Source of the DNA: Caldimonas mangrovi
Lineage (GTDB): Bacteria; Pseudomonadota; Gammaproteobacteria; Burkholderiales; Burkholderiaceae_C
Assembly (NCBI RefSeq): GCF_023721835.1
Contig: NZ_JAMKFE010000011.1
Coordinates: 62,001-126,000, forward strand
DNA: 64,000 bases
Direction of reading: 5' to 3'
Part shown: positions 27,398 to 36,310 of the stretch, in pieces
Layout of the letters: the number at the start of each line of letters is the position of its first letter
Numbering within the stretch: the stretch's first letter is position 1
Position numbers and translations under genes: made by a program
The notes under the pieces: generated by a model
Told to the model about the DNA's origin: nothing
The model's database searches: none
The model's input: the letters and a program-made list of their open reading frames with translations, nothing else

Positions 27398-28614
27398 AGG
27401 CGCCCCCCACCGGCGGCCGGTGTCGCAGGCATGGCGTCGCCGGATCCTGTGCCGAGCATGTCGGCGTACAGCCGCCGCCAGCTGTCGACGAAAACACTCG
27501 GGTGGCAGCGCTGCACTGCGCGCTGAGCAGCGGCGGCCATGCGCCGCAATTCGTCCTCAGGCAACTGCAGCATCGTCTCCATGGCGACACGGATGGACGC
27601 GGCATCGCGTTCGACCGCCCAGCCGTTGACGCCGTCGTGGACCAGGTCCTCGACGCCGTAGAGGCCGCGACTGACCACAAGCGGCAGGCCGGCTGCCGCC
27701 GCCTGGTGGATCACGAGCGAGAAGGTCTCGTAGGTGGAAGGAAACACGAAGGCATCGGCGCACCAAAGATGCGGCCGTACGTCCGATTGCAACCCGGCGA
27801 AGCGGATCTTGTCTTCCACCAGATGACGCCGCGCGAGTTGCCGGAACTCGTCGATCTCACCGGCCTGCCCGCCCACCACCAGCACCTCCGCACGTTCGCC
27901 CAACGGCTGCGGCAACGCGGCGAGGGCTTCGATCACGAGGCCCAGGCCCTTGCGCGAAAAGTCGCCGAGCGCGATGAAGGCGAAAACGAAGCTGTCGTTG
28001 CGCAACCCGAGCTCGGCGCGCACCGGCCGGCGGTCGAAATCCTGCGGCCGGCCAAAGCGATCGACGTCCACCGGGTTCGGGATCGTGGCGAGCTTGGCTT
28101 CGCTGCCCGGATAGCAGGCGGCCAGTTCACGCGCCAGGCCGAGCGACGGCACGACGACGCGCGAAGCACGCATGACCGCACGGGCCTCGGTGTAGGCATT
28201 GAAGCGGTGATTGAGCCAACGTGCCCAACGTCGCGGCCCGGTGACGCCGGACTTCTTCCAGGCGTCTTGCAGATAGGCACGGTGACAGAAGTGCGCATAG
28301 ACGATGTCGGCGCCGACGAACTGCCCCTGCGTTGCCTGCACCAGCACCGACCGCCCACCGGCCAGACGCCATGCAAGCACCCGCAGGCGTACCAGCGCCT
28401 GGAACGCCACGTAGCGCAGCAACAGGGGCTTGCGCGGAACGGCCACGCGCTTCCATACGAGATGCTCGTTCGGAGGAGACTCCCACTGATCCGCGAACAC
28501 CGTGACGTGGTGGTCGGGCATCAGCCCCTGGATCTGGGCCAGCACGCAGCTGCCCGCCGGGCTGCGAGACGTCGGCGATTGATCGATGACGACAAGGCGC
28601 GGTGGCGTGCTCAT
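27394..28614 (-). CDS. GT4 glycosyltransferase (first gene of the minus-strand block)
   Basis: A 406-residue GT-B glycosyltransferase. N-lobe: 'LVVIDQSPTSRSPAGSCVLAQ', 'GADIVYAHFCHRAYL'. C-lobe: 'FAFIALGDFSRKGLGLVIEAL', 'VLVVGGQAGEIDEF' and 'PSTYETFSLVIHQAAAAGLPLVVS', where the second Glu of E-x7-E is Gln. It opens the block GT4-GT4-GT4-WecG-ugd. The ATG at 28614 is preceded by a leader of about 145 bases from the sigma-54-like element at 28770-28785. Confidence 0.88.
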   Translation of the reverse strand: MSTPPRLVVIDQSPTSRSPAGSCVLAQIQGLMPDHHVTVFADQWESPPNEHLVWKRVAVPRKPLLLRYVAFQALVRLRVLAWRLAGGRSVLVQATQGQFVGADIVYAHFCHRAYLQDAWKKSGVTGPRRWARWLNHRFNAYTEARAVMRASRVVVPSLGLARELAACYPGSEAKLATIPNPVDVDRFGRPQDFDRRPVRAELGLRNDSFVFAFIALGDFSRKGLGLVIEALAALPQPLGERAEVLVVGGQAGEIDEFRQLARRHLVEDKIRFAGLQSDVRPHLWCADAFVFPSTYETFSLVIHQAAAAGLPLVVSRGLYGVEDLVHDGVNGWAVERDAASIRVAMETMLQLPEDELRRMAAAAQRAVQRCHPSVFVDSWRRLYADMLGTGSGDAMPATPAAGGGRL

Positions 28615-28956
28615 CGACGGACCGGTGAAGTGATCGATCGCGGTCGCAGTGCATGCGTCTGTGCATCTGCGAACGCTTCAGGCCGGTGTTCCAGCCATAT
28701 GGTGTGCATGTGTTTCCTCCCGGGACAGGGCCTCGCGGCAGACGGTGCCACGATGCGGACCCGCATTGAAGCATTTCCCGGGCCAATGAAGGGGGTGTGA
28801 CACACACAGCGTTTCATGTTTAACGACGGCATCCCCCTCACCCACGGGTAGCATTCCGCCCGAATTCACTTTTTTGCCGAAGGTTTTCCCTCTTGCATGA
28901 CGCAAAAGGGGCCGACCAGCAAGTCCCGCAACCTTTGCCTCAGGAGATCCTGCGCC
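28615..28956. other. Divergent intergenic region between GT4 block and first GH39-like gene
   Basis: 342 bases without a gene. It carries the minus-strand sigma-54-like element (28770-28785). On the plus strand, the 60 bases between the alternative ATG at 28897 and the preferred ATG at 28957 hold the ribosome site CAGGAGATC just before the latter. A clear plus-strand promoter for the hydrolase was not found: one GG/GC pair (around 28879-28893) has 11 instead of 10 bases between and was set aside. Confidence 0.65.
28770..28785 (-). promoter_or_regulatory. Sigma-54-type -24/-12 element for the minus-strand GT4 block
   Basis: On the minus strand TGGCCCGGGAAATGCT, with GG and GC 10 bases apart; two mismatches to TGGCAC-R-N4-TTGCW (C at one -24 base, A at the first -12 base). 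Predicted transcription start near 28759. Confidence 0.5.
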
Positions 28957-30765
28957 ATGTCGCGCCCGCTGCGTCCTGCATCGTCGACCCCGCTGCCCGC
29001 AAGGTGCCGCCGAGTGTTCGCGATGGCCATCGCATCGGTCACCGCGAGTGTGCTGCCGGTCCTCGCGTCCACCCACGCGCCCGCCGACGACCCGGTGGTC
29101 TCATTGCCTGCCTCGTCGTCCGCCGCTGCCGCCACATCGCGTCCGGCGCCACCACGTCTGGGCGCTCGGGTGAACGTATGGGGCAATGCGCGCTATGAGC
29201 ATGAGGCCGGTCGCGCCAAGGCCGCGGCGGCCGGCTCGGCATCGGCTTCCAGTGGTGGCGCGCAGCGCTTTCGTGTCACCGACCGCGCCAAGGGAGACGC
29301 GCATCTCGTCTACGCCTTTCCCTATGAACGCGGGCGCCTGTACCGTGCATCGCTGAAGCTGCGTGCCGACAAGCCGACACGCGTCGAAGTCATGATGCGG
29401 CGCGACGTGCCGCCCTACGACGCCTTCGCGTTGACGACGGTACAGGCTGGACCGAAATGGCAACGCGTCGACCTCGAGGGCCGGCCCATCGCGCGGGGAG
29501 GCGGCTCTCTGCGCATCGCCCCCGTCGAAACGGGCGTCAACGTCTGGGTGGACGAAGTCAAGATCGAGCCGGGCGCCGAGCAGGACTTCCGCCCGGTGCT
29601 CGATCAGCCCATTGCACCTGAACTGTTCGGCCTGCACCTGATGCGGCTGGGCATGCACATGAACTGGCCCGAGTTCGATCCCGGCGTCGTCCGCCTGTGG
29701 GACACGCGCACGATGTGGAAAGATCTGCAGCCCGAGCCACACCGGTGGGACTTCTCGAACACCGGCTTCCGACGCCTCGATCTCTATGTCGACCACATTC
29801 GCAAGCACAGTCCGGCCACAAAGATTCTCTACGTGCTGGGGCAGACGCCGCAATGGGCTTCGAGCGCCCCCGAGTCGCACAGTCCTTACGGTGCCGGGCA
29901 CGCCGCGCCCCCCAAGAATCTCGAGGACTGGCGCGAGTACGTGCGCACGCTGGCGCGCCGCTATGCCGGGCGCATCACATATTGGGAACTGTGGAACGAG
30001 CCTGACTTTCGGCTTTTCTACCTCGGCTCGGTCGACACCATGGTCGAGATGGCCCGCATCGCGCACGAGGAACTGAAGGCCGCAGATCCCCGCAACACCA
30101 TCGTGTCGCCAGGACTCACCGCCGGTCAGGGCCTGCGATGGCTCGACCGCTTCCTTGCGGCCGGCGGGGGCCGCTACGTCGATATCGTGGCCTTTCATTG
30201 GTACTACGGCTTCGGGCCGGAGGCGATCGCGCCGTTCATTGACAACGTGCGCGGCGTGATGCGCGCACACCACGTCGACGACAAGCCGCTATGGAACACC
30301 GAAGGCGCGCTCGCGTTCCCCAAGAAGGACGGGGACGGCGTCCCCGTGCGGCTGACCGAAGCGCAGCAGCGCGGGCTGACGCCTCGCGCGCTGCTGACGA
30401 TGTGGTCGCGCGGCGTCAGCGGCTTCGCCTACTACTTCTGGGAAGGCCGCCTGCCGGGCGAGAAGATGCTGTCGAACGACTTTCGCAGCTACACCGAGGC
30501 CGGCCGCAGCTACATGCGGGCTGCCGGCTGGATCAAGGACGCGCGCATCGTCGACGGCTACCGCGCCGAAAAGGGCGTGCAGGTGTTCCGGCTCGAACGA
30601 GATGGCCGCCACTTCCAGCTCATATGGTCTGTGGAAGAGCCGGTCTCGGTGCGTTTGCCCGAGGCATGGCATGCACGACGCATCGCGCGGCTCGACGGGT
30701 CGACCGAGGAAATTTCGACGGATCAGCGTGTACTTGTTACCGGGGAACCGGTGCTGATCGATTAG
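28957..30765 (+). CDS. Secreted GH39/PslG-like glycoside hydrolase, paralogue 1
   Basis: A 602-residue exported (alpha/beta)8-barrel hydrolase. A long signal-like N-terminus ends near 'VLPVLASTHA'. Residues about 70-205 form a beta-rich carbohydrate-binding-like domain ('AQRFRVTDRAKGDAHLVYAF', 'MMRRDVPPYDAFALTTVQ', 'VNVWVDEVKIEPG'). The barrel follows from about 215. Clan GH-A catalytic residues are E348 in 'YWELWNEPDF' (acid/base) and E449 in 'PLWNTEGAL' (nucleophile), 101 residues apart. The closest idea is PslG, the GH39 hydrolase of the Psl EPS locus, which cuts matrix polymer. The ATG at 28957 has AGGAG at the right distance, so it is preferred over 28897. Neighbouring 31139-33607 is its paralogue. 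Confidence 0.83.
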   Translation: MSRPLRPASSTPLPARCRRVFAMAIASVTASVLPVLASTHAPADDPVVSLPASSSAAAATSRPAPPRLGARVNVWGNARYEHEAGRAKAAAAGSASASSGGAQRFRVTDRAKGDAHLVYAFPYERGRLYRASLKLRADKPTRVEVMMRRDVPPYDAFALTTVQAGPKWQRVDLEGRPIARGGGSLRIAPVETGVNVWVDEVKIEPGAEQDFRPVLDQPIAPELFGLHLMRLGMHMNWPEFDPGVVRLWDTRTMWKDLQPEPHRWDFSNTGFRRLDLYVDHIRKHSPATKILYVLGQTPQWASSAPESHSPYGAGHAAPPKNLEDWREYVRTLARRYAGRITYWELWNEPDFRLFYLGSVDTMVEMARIAHEELKAADPRNTIVSPGLTAGQGLRWLDRFLAAGGGRYVDIVAFHWYYGFGPEAIAPFIDNVRGVMRAHHVDDKPLWNTEGALAFPKKDGDGVPVRLTEAQQRGLTPRALLTMWSRGVSGFAYYFWEGRLPGEKMLSNDFRSYTEAGRSYMRAAGWIKDARIVDGYRAEKGVQVFRLERDGRHFQLIWSVEEPVSVRLPEAWHARRIARLDGSTEEISTDQRVLVTGEPVLID

Positions 30766-31138
30766 GCAACCGCTACCGATCGGGTGCAGGAGAGCGATCG
30801 GTAGGTTCGCGCCACGCGCGAATTTATTCACATAACGAGGGCAGCCACTTTCTTTTACTTACTTCCGACGCAGCCAGGTTGCATTTCGCAGGTGAAACCT
30901 GTTCCGTGCACAGCCGTATAGACGGGTATCGCTGATGGTGCCCAGCGCTCAGATGACTGTCTGACAACGCCATATGCGGGAACGGGTAAGACACCGACGT
31001 TGACGTCGCGCCGAGCTTTGCCGGCGCAGTGGCCTGCTGCATTTCCCGCGTCTTCCGCTCGAACCACCGCGTCCGCGTGCCGCCAAGGCATGCCTGCGCC
31101 CGGCTTCGACACGCAAACACAGACAGTTAGGACCACGA
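30766..31138. other. Intergenic region between the two GH39-like paralogues
   Basis: 373 bases, no gene. It starts with a hairpin CTACCGATCG (30773-30782) / CGATCGGTAG (30795-30804) with a 12-base loop and no T run, just after the stop of the first hydrolase. The rest shows no clear promoter or repeat. The AT-richer stretch near 30820-30870 is a possible promoter zone for the second hydrolase. No small gene was supported. Confidence 0.6.
30773..30804 (+). terminator. 10-bp hairpin after first GH39-like gene
   Basis: Perfect 10-base stem CTACCGATCG...CGATCGGTAG, 7 bases after the stop codon. It lacks a T run, so it is terminator-like rather than a proven terminator. Confidence 0.5.
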
Positions 31139-33607
31139 ATGACTTCGTCCCTTCATCGTTGGGCATCTCTTTTGACCGTGCTCGCACTCGCCGCCTGCGG
31201 AGGTAGCGACGGCGGGTCATCCACAGACAATGAAACAGCCTCTGAAGAATTTTCCCTTTCAGAGACAGCCGATACGCTCCCCGGGGATGCAGCAGGCGAC
31301 GTGCCTGCGGAGGAAAGCCCCGAGATGATGGAGGCGGGTGCCGCCACCCCGGGCGCGCTTCACATGGGCCCCGAAGAGGGCGCTGCCACTGAAAGCGCGA
31401 TGGCGCTGTCCACCACCAGCGCGGACGACCCGACACTGGTCACCAGCAGCGACTTCGAAGGGACCTACACGGGCCGCGCGCCGGGATGGAGCGTCAACTA
31501 TTGGGGTGCCGTGAAGTTCGCCGTCTCGCGCGAAACGACGTCGTCGAACGTCTATGCCGGCAACAGCTCGCAGCGCTTTCGCATCACGAGCCGTCCGGCC
31601 GGTTCGGAAGCGCACCTGATCCGCTCCTACGGCTTCGAGAACGGCAAGACCTACCGCATGGCGGTCTACCTGAAGGCGAGCGCGGCGACCACGGCCACCG
31701 TGCAGATGCGCTACGACCTGAAGCCGTACACCGTGTTCGCAAGCAAGAAGGTCAATCTGACGACCGGCTGGCAACGTGTCGAGATCGAAGGCGCTTACGA
31801 TTTCGCCGGCGGCGGATCGATCCGCCTGCAGGTCGGCTCGACCAACGTCGACGTCTACGTCGACAACATGACGCTGCGCGAAGTGCTGCCCACCGCCTCG
31901 GACGCCTCAGACGGCATCGTGCTGCCGGCGGCCGGCGGCTCGGCCACCCAGATCGTCTCACTCGCCTCGTCCAACCTCGAAGGCACGTACGCATCGACGG
32001 CTCCTGGCTGGCGCGTGAACTACTGGGGCACGCCAACCCCGAGCTGGGCAGTGAGCCGCGAGACCCGCGGCGAGCATGTGCACTCCGGTTCGTCCTCGCA
32101 GCTCTACCGGGTCAATAGCATCGGCAACGGCGACGTGCATCTCACCTACCCGTTCGGCTTCAAGAAAGGCAAGAAGTACCGCGCGACGATGTGGATCAAG
32201 TCGAGCGTCAATGCGACGGTCCAGGTCTTCATGCGCCGCGACATCCACCCGTGGGATCCGTTTGCGACCAAGACCGTCGCAGTGACGCCCACCTGGCAAA
32301 AGGTGGAAATCACCGGTACCTACCTCGCCGATGTCGGCGGCACGCTGCGCGTCTCGCCGAAGACGATGGGTGCCACCGTGTGGATCGACGACATGACCAT
32401 CTCCGAAGTCGTCGAGAACTCGATGGCGCCGGCGAACACCGATGCGATCCCGAGCACGCTGTTCGGTGTCCACATCAACAAGTTCGGCACCCATCAACAA
32501 TGGCCTGGCCTGGGCCACGGCGTGGTCCGTCTGTGGAACACCGGTACGACATGGCGTGAGCTCGAGCCGAGCAACGGTGTCTGGAACTTCACGACGAGCA
32601 CCGCCGGCCGCCGGCTCGACATGCTGGTCGACTATGTGAAGAAGAACGATCCGTCGGCGAACATCCTGTACACGCTGGGCCAGACGCCGCAATGGGCCTC
32701 CAAGACTCCCGGCATCTCCGGCCTGTACGGCGTGGGTGCGAGCGGTGCCCCCGCAAACATGGCCGACTGGCGCGACTACGTTCGCACCCTGGCACGCCGC
32801 TATGCCGGACGCATCCGCTACTGGGAGCTGTGGAACGAGCCCGACTACGGCCCGCACTACAACGGTTCTGTCTCCGAGATGATCGAGATGGCTCGCATCG
32901 CGCAGGAAGAACTGAAGGCTGCCGACCCTGCGAACAAGTTGGTATCACCGGGCGTGACCGCCGGCCAGGGCATGCCGTGGCTGAACAACTTCCTCGCGGC
33001 CGGTGGCGGCAGCCATGTCGACATCATCGGTTTCCACTGGTACTTCGACACGTCGCCCGAGAAGCTGGGCCCGGCGATCGACAACGTGCGACAGCTGATG
33101 GCGACCTACGGCGTCGCTGACAAGGAGCTGTGGAACACCGAAGGTGCGCCGGGTTGCGATGCATTGATCTATACGTGTTCGGCCTTCGTACCCAGCATCG
33201 AACAGAAGCGCTCGACCACTGCCCGTGCGCTGATGATGATGTGGGCCAAGGGCGTCAGCAACCAGAACTACTACTTCTGGGAGCGGACCGAAGCGCTGTC
33301 CAAGCTGGTCGAAAGCGACTACAGAACCCCGACTGCAGCGGCTGTCGCCTACAAGGAGATCGCGACCTGGATGAAGGGGGCACGCATGGTCGATGCGTAC
33401 CGCGTGAACGACAAGGTCTACGTGTTCCGCATGAACCGCGGGACCGAGAACTACGTGATCATGTGGTCGACGGCCGGTGGCACGGTGGTCAACCTGCCGT
33501 CCTCGTGGAGCGTCTACAAGACTCGCTCGCTGTCCGGCACCGAAGCGTCGATCCCGAGCTCTCGTCAGCTGACCATCGGCATCGAGCCGGTGATGCTCAA
33601 GCCCTGA
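31139..33607 (+). CDS. GH39/PslG-like lipoprotein with tandem carbohydrate-binding domains, paralogue 2
   Basis: An 822-residue lipoprotein: residues 1-20 are a signal peptide with lipobox 'LAAC' and Cys20, followed by Gly so likely sorted to the outer membrane. A low-complexity acidic linker follows. Then two ~140-residue beta-rich repeats of the same carbohydrate-binding-like domain occur ('PGWSVNYWGAVKFAVSRETT' and 'PGWRVNYWGTPTPSWAVSRE'), where paralogue 1 has only one. The barrel holds E567 in 'YWELWNEPDY' and E668 in 'LWNTEGAPG', 101 residues apart exactly as in paralogue 1. The barrel and one domain are plainly homologous to paralogue 1, so this is a local duplication with domain gain. 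Role: trimming, releasing or tethering the EPS; the exact bond is unknown. Confidence 0.83.
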   Translation: MTSSLHRWASLLTVLALAACGGSDGGSSTDNETASEEFSLSETADTLPGDAAGDVPAEESPEMMEAGAATPGALHMGPEEGAATESAMALSTTSADDPTLVTSSDFEGTYTGRAPGWSVNYWGAVKFAVSRETTSSNVYAGNSSQRFRITSRPAGSEAHLIRSYGFENGKTYRMAVYLKASAATTATVQMRYDLKPYTVFASKKVNLTTGWQRVEIEGAYDFAGGGSIRLQVGSTNVDVYVDNMTLREVLPTASDASDGIVLPAAGGSATQIVSLASSNLEGTYASTAPGWRVNYWGTPTPSWAVSRETRGEHVHSGSSSQLYRVNSIGNGDVHLTYPFGFKKGKKYRATMWIKSSVNATVQVFMRRDIHPWDPFATKTVAVTPTWQKVEITGTYLADVGGTLRVSPKTMGATVWIDDMTISEVVENSMAPANTDAIPSTLFGVHINKFGTHQQWPGLGHGVVRLWNTGTTWRELEPSNGVWNFTTSTAGRRLDMLVDYVKKNDPSANILYTLGQTPQWASKTPGISGLYGVGASGAPANMADWRDYVRTLARRYAGRIRYWELWNEPDYGPHYNGSVSEMIEMARIAQEELKAADPANKLVSPGVTAGQGMPWLNNFLAAGGGSHVDIIGFHWYFDTSPEKLGPAIDNVRQLMATYGVADKELWNTEGAPGCDALIYTCSAFVPSIEQKRSTTARALMMMWAKGVSNQNYYFWERTEALSKLVESDYRTPTAAAVAYKEIATWMKGARMVDAYRVNDKVYVFRMNRGTENYVIMWSTAGGTVVNLPSSWSVYKTRSLSGTEASIPSSRQLTIGIEPVMLKP

Positions 33608-33635
33608 GGCCAAGGATGCCAGTGATGGCAGCAAG

Positions 33636-33666
33636 CAAAAAGCCGCCCTCGGGCGGCTTTTTTTTG
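33636..33666. terminator. Bidirectional rho-independent terminator
   Basis: AAAAAGCCGCCC-TC-GGGCGGCTTTTTTTTT: a near-perfect GC-rich stem flanked by an A run on the left and a T run on the right, so it works on both strands. It ends the hydrolase on plus and the long EPS block (after wzx) on minus. Confidence 0.92.
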
Positions 33667-33846
33667 GCTCGTTCCCGATCTGGGCGAACGATGGGCGTTG
33701 TTGGAGCGCGGCGTCGTCGCATGGGCGTGCAGGCGGCGGGCCACGCTTCGACGTGCAGACCCGCTGGCGGAAGGTGCCCTTGCGTCTTGCGGTTGCGCCG
33801 CACCATCAAGAGACGGCTTCGAACGGAAGCCGTGCCCTTGGGGGCG

Positions 33847-35271
33847 CTACCGGGTGACGAAGCGCCGGAACTCCTGGATGGCGGTGCGATTGAGAACGAA
33901 GGTCAGCGCCGCGTACACGGCCACGCCGATCGCCACGCCCGCGACCAACCGCAGCAGCACCGAGTGCACTGCAAACGACAGCGGCTCGCCGGCCAGCACG
34001 ACGGCGACGGCCATCAGCGCGGTCACCCCGAGCGGGCGCGCGAGTTCCCGGGCAAGGTCGGGCAACCCACGACCCACTTGTCGAAGCGCAATATGCAAGC
34101 ACGGCAGCGCGTTCAACACGTTGGCGACGAAGTAGGCCTGCGCCACGCCGAGCACGCCCCATTGCACACCGATGACGAAGGCAGAGACGGTCAGCACCGC
34201 GCTGTAGATGCCGAGAAAAAACAGCAACCGCGTACGCCCTGTCGCCATGAACACCGTGCCGGTGGTGGAGACGAGCGACTGGATGAAGCCGACCGGTGCG
34301 AGCCACGCGACGATGTCGGCCACCTCGTGCCATTTGCTGCCCAGCACCGTGTCCACGAACTCGTCGCGCAGCACGAACAGGCCGGCCATCAGCGGGCCGG
34401 TCACGCAGGCAATCACGAACAGCGCTCGCAGGTACAGGCGGCCCATCGCCTCTTGGGTATCTTGCTGCCGGCTCATCACCGGGAACAGTGCCCGCGACGC
34501 GACGAGCGTCAGGTTCAAGATCGGAAACAGCATCAGCCGGTAGGCCAGCGTATAGGGTCCCAGGCTCGCCGGCCCGAGAAAGCGGCCGATGATGAAGCTG
34601 TCGGTGTTGCGCGAGAAGTAGTTGACCAGCTGGAAACTCACCAGGTAGCCGCTGAAGCCCCACAGACCCCGCAAGGCCGGCCGGCTGAACCTGAGCCTGG
34701 GACGCCACGGAGAGGCATGCCATAGCTGCAGCGCCCCGAGGATAGGCGCCACCAGCGTCTGCACGACCAGGCTGTAGGGGCCGAGCCCGTTCAATGCCGC
34801 CACGATGCCGGCCAGCAGTCCGAATGCCTGTGACGTCACCTCGATGCGGGCGATGGTGGCAAATCGATGTTGCCGCTCCAGCAGCGCCTGGTGCACGGCG
34901 GACGACGCGCCGATCGGAAACGGCAAGGCCAGCAGCATCAGGATGCCCGCCACCTCCGGCGTGCGGTAGCCGGCGGCGAGCAAGGGGGCAATCAAGACGA
35001 CGGCAAGGCCGACCGCCAGACCCATCGCGCAGCTGAACCAGAAGGCCGTCTGGGTGGTTTCCTCGTCGAGTTCCTTCTTTTGGATCACGGCCTGCGCGGT
35101 GCCGAGATCTCGGATGATCACCGCGAAGTTGGTAACGACCAGCGCCATCGCGACAAGACCGTAGTCCCGCGGGCTCAGCAGACGCGACATCACGAGCACA
35201 CCGCCGGTCTGCAGCGCGACGCGTGCGGCCTGAGCGACACCCAGCCAGCGTGCGTTGCTCAACGCGCTCAT
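33847..35271 (-). CDS. Wzx-type polysaccharide flippase (MOP superfamily)
   Basis: A 474-residue inner-membrane protein with about 12-14 hydrophobic segments. It is of the oligosaccharide flippase family: 'LQTGGVLVMSRLLSPRDYGLVAMAL' at the N-terminus, 'IIRDLGTAQAVIQKKELDEE' in the first loop, 'GLWGFSGYLVSFQLVNYFSRNT' in the middle, and 'VVLAGEPLSFAVHSVLLRL' near the end. It would flip the finished lipid-linked repeat unit to the periplasm. It is the last gene of the long minus-strand block and is followed, after 180 bases, by the terminator. The WzxC-like character is inferred from length and motifs. Confidence 0.88.
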   Translation of the reverse strand: MSALSNARWLGVAQAARVALQTGGVLVMSRLLSPRDYGLVAMALVVTNFAVIIRDLGTAQAVIQKKELDEETTQTAFWFSCAMGLAVGLAVVLIAPLLAAGYRTPEVAGILMLLALPFPIGASSAVHQALLERQHRFATIARIEVTSQAFGLLAGIVAALNGLGPYSLVVQTLVAPILGALQLWHASPWRPRLRFSRPALRGLWGFSGYLVSFQLVNYFSRNTDSFIIGRFLGPASLGPYTLAYRLMLFPILNLTLVASRALFPVMSRQQDTQEAMGRLYLRALFVIACVTGPLMAGLFVLRDEFVDTVLGSKWHEVADIVAWLAPVGFIQSLVSTTGTVFMATGRTRLLFFLGIYSAVLTVSAFVIGVQWGVLGVAQAYFVANVLNALPCLHIALRQVGRGLPDLARELARPLGVTALMAVAVVLAGEPLSFAVHSVLLRLVAGVAIGVAVYAALTFVLNRTAIQEFRRFVTR

Positions 35272-35329
35272 GCCGACCGCTCTCCACGGGTGCGCAGATT
35301 CGGTCGCGCGATGCAGCTGCCGGGCCGCA

Positions 35330-36271
35330 TCATGTCAGCAGAGACTTCAGGCGCAGCGCAATCTTGCGCTGCAGGCTGGCCGACCGGTTCACGACACGCG
35401 AGACGTTCCAGCTCGGCTGCACCAAACGCTGTTGACCGAAGTCGAGCACGGGTTTGCCCGATCGCAGGGCAATCTCTTCGGCCTGCCGGGACTCGCTCTC
35501 GATGAACAGGAAGGTCGAGTCCAGCCTCGCATACACCTTGGCCTTGTAGGAACCGTGCGCGCCCTGCTGCCGCCGCTCCTGCGCCGACGGCAAGTCCAGC
35601 ATGTGGAGTTCCCCGAACTCGATGCCCGCGGACTTCAGCCACTGCTCGGTCTGCGGGCGGTACTTCTCGAGCCGGCTCGTCACGAGGTGCCCGATGCGGT
35701 GGGTCGGCCGTGCAAGCGTGGTCGCATTGACGAGGAACTCAAGATAGCGATCGCCGTCGTCGTTCTGGTCATGGGTCGGATCGAGGCACAGCACGCCGTC
35801 GATGTCGACGCAGCAACGCTCGAGTTCCCAGCGATGAAACAGGTTCCACTCGAACAGCCTGGGCAGCTCGAGTCGCGCGAAATGCAAGTCCAGCGCTGCG
35901 TGGCTCCGTTCGGTGGCATAGACAGCGGCATACAGCACCTCGCATGGCACGCCGGCGGCAGCCACCGCCTGGCGCACTTCCTGCATCGATTTTCCGGTCG
36001 CGATGCTGTCATCGAGTACGAGCACCTTGCGCGCCTGTTGCGGATGCGTCATCTCGCTCGCATAGGCACGCCGTGTGGAGCCGTTGTAGAGCGGGCGGTT
36101 CTCGAGGAAGGCCGCGAGATCGCAATACTTGCGATTGATGAGCAGCGCCAGGATGGAGGCAGCCATCAGGCCACTGCGCGGCACCCCGACGATCAGATCC
36201 ACGTCCCGGGGCACCTTGTACAGGTTGGTCGAGAGATCGCGCGCCAGGTCGGCCACCGATTTGTAGTTCAT
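35330..36271 (-). CDS. Phosphoribosyltransferase-HAD-like fusion protein
   Basis: A 313-residue protein of unusual build. Residues about 1-125 are a type I phosphoribosyltransferase fold with the PRPP-binding loop 'VLVLDDSIATGKS' at 83-95 and 'VGVPRSGLMAAS' at 28-39. Residues about 150-300 resemble the HAD phosphatase fold, with motif I 'VDIDGVLCLDPT' (D156-x-D158-G) and later 'HLVTSRLEKYRP' and 'FIESESRQAEEIA'. Together this suggests a PRTase joined to a phosphatase or to a phosphate-binding module. Relatives are found in capsule and EPS loci, from memory. Substrate is unknown. It lies 58 bases before wzx and 39 bases after the GT2 gene. It is not an ordinary pyrimidine-salvage enzyme. Confidence 0.78.
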   Translation of the reverse strand: MNYKSVADLARDLSTNLYKVPRDVDLIVGVPRSGLMAASILALLINRKYCDLAAFLENRPLYNGSTRRAYASEMTHPQQARKVLVLDDSIATGKSMQEVRQAVAAAGVPCEVLYAAVYATERSHAALDLHFARLELPRLFEWNLFHRWELERCCVDIDGVLCLDPTHDQNDDGDRYLEFLVNATTLARPTHRIGHLVTSRLEKYRPQTEQWLKSAGIEFGELHMLDLPSAQERRQQGAHGSYKAKVYARLDSTFLFIESESRQAEEIALRSGKPVLDFGQQRLVQPSWNVSRVVNRSASLQRKIALRLKSLLT

Positions 36272-36310
36272 TGCTTTTCCCTGATAGATCTTGGCAAGGC
36301 GGCCGCCGGC

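Noticed and set aside
28879-28893. GG/GC pair on the plus strand upstream of the first GH39-like gene
   Set aside because: Spacing is 11 rather than 10 bases; sigma-54 promoters do not tolerate this well.
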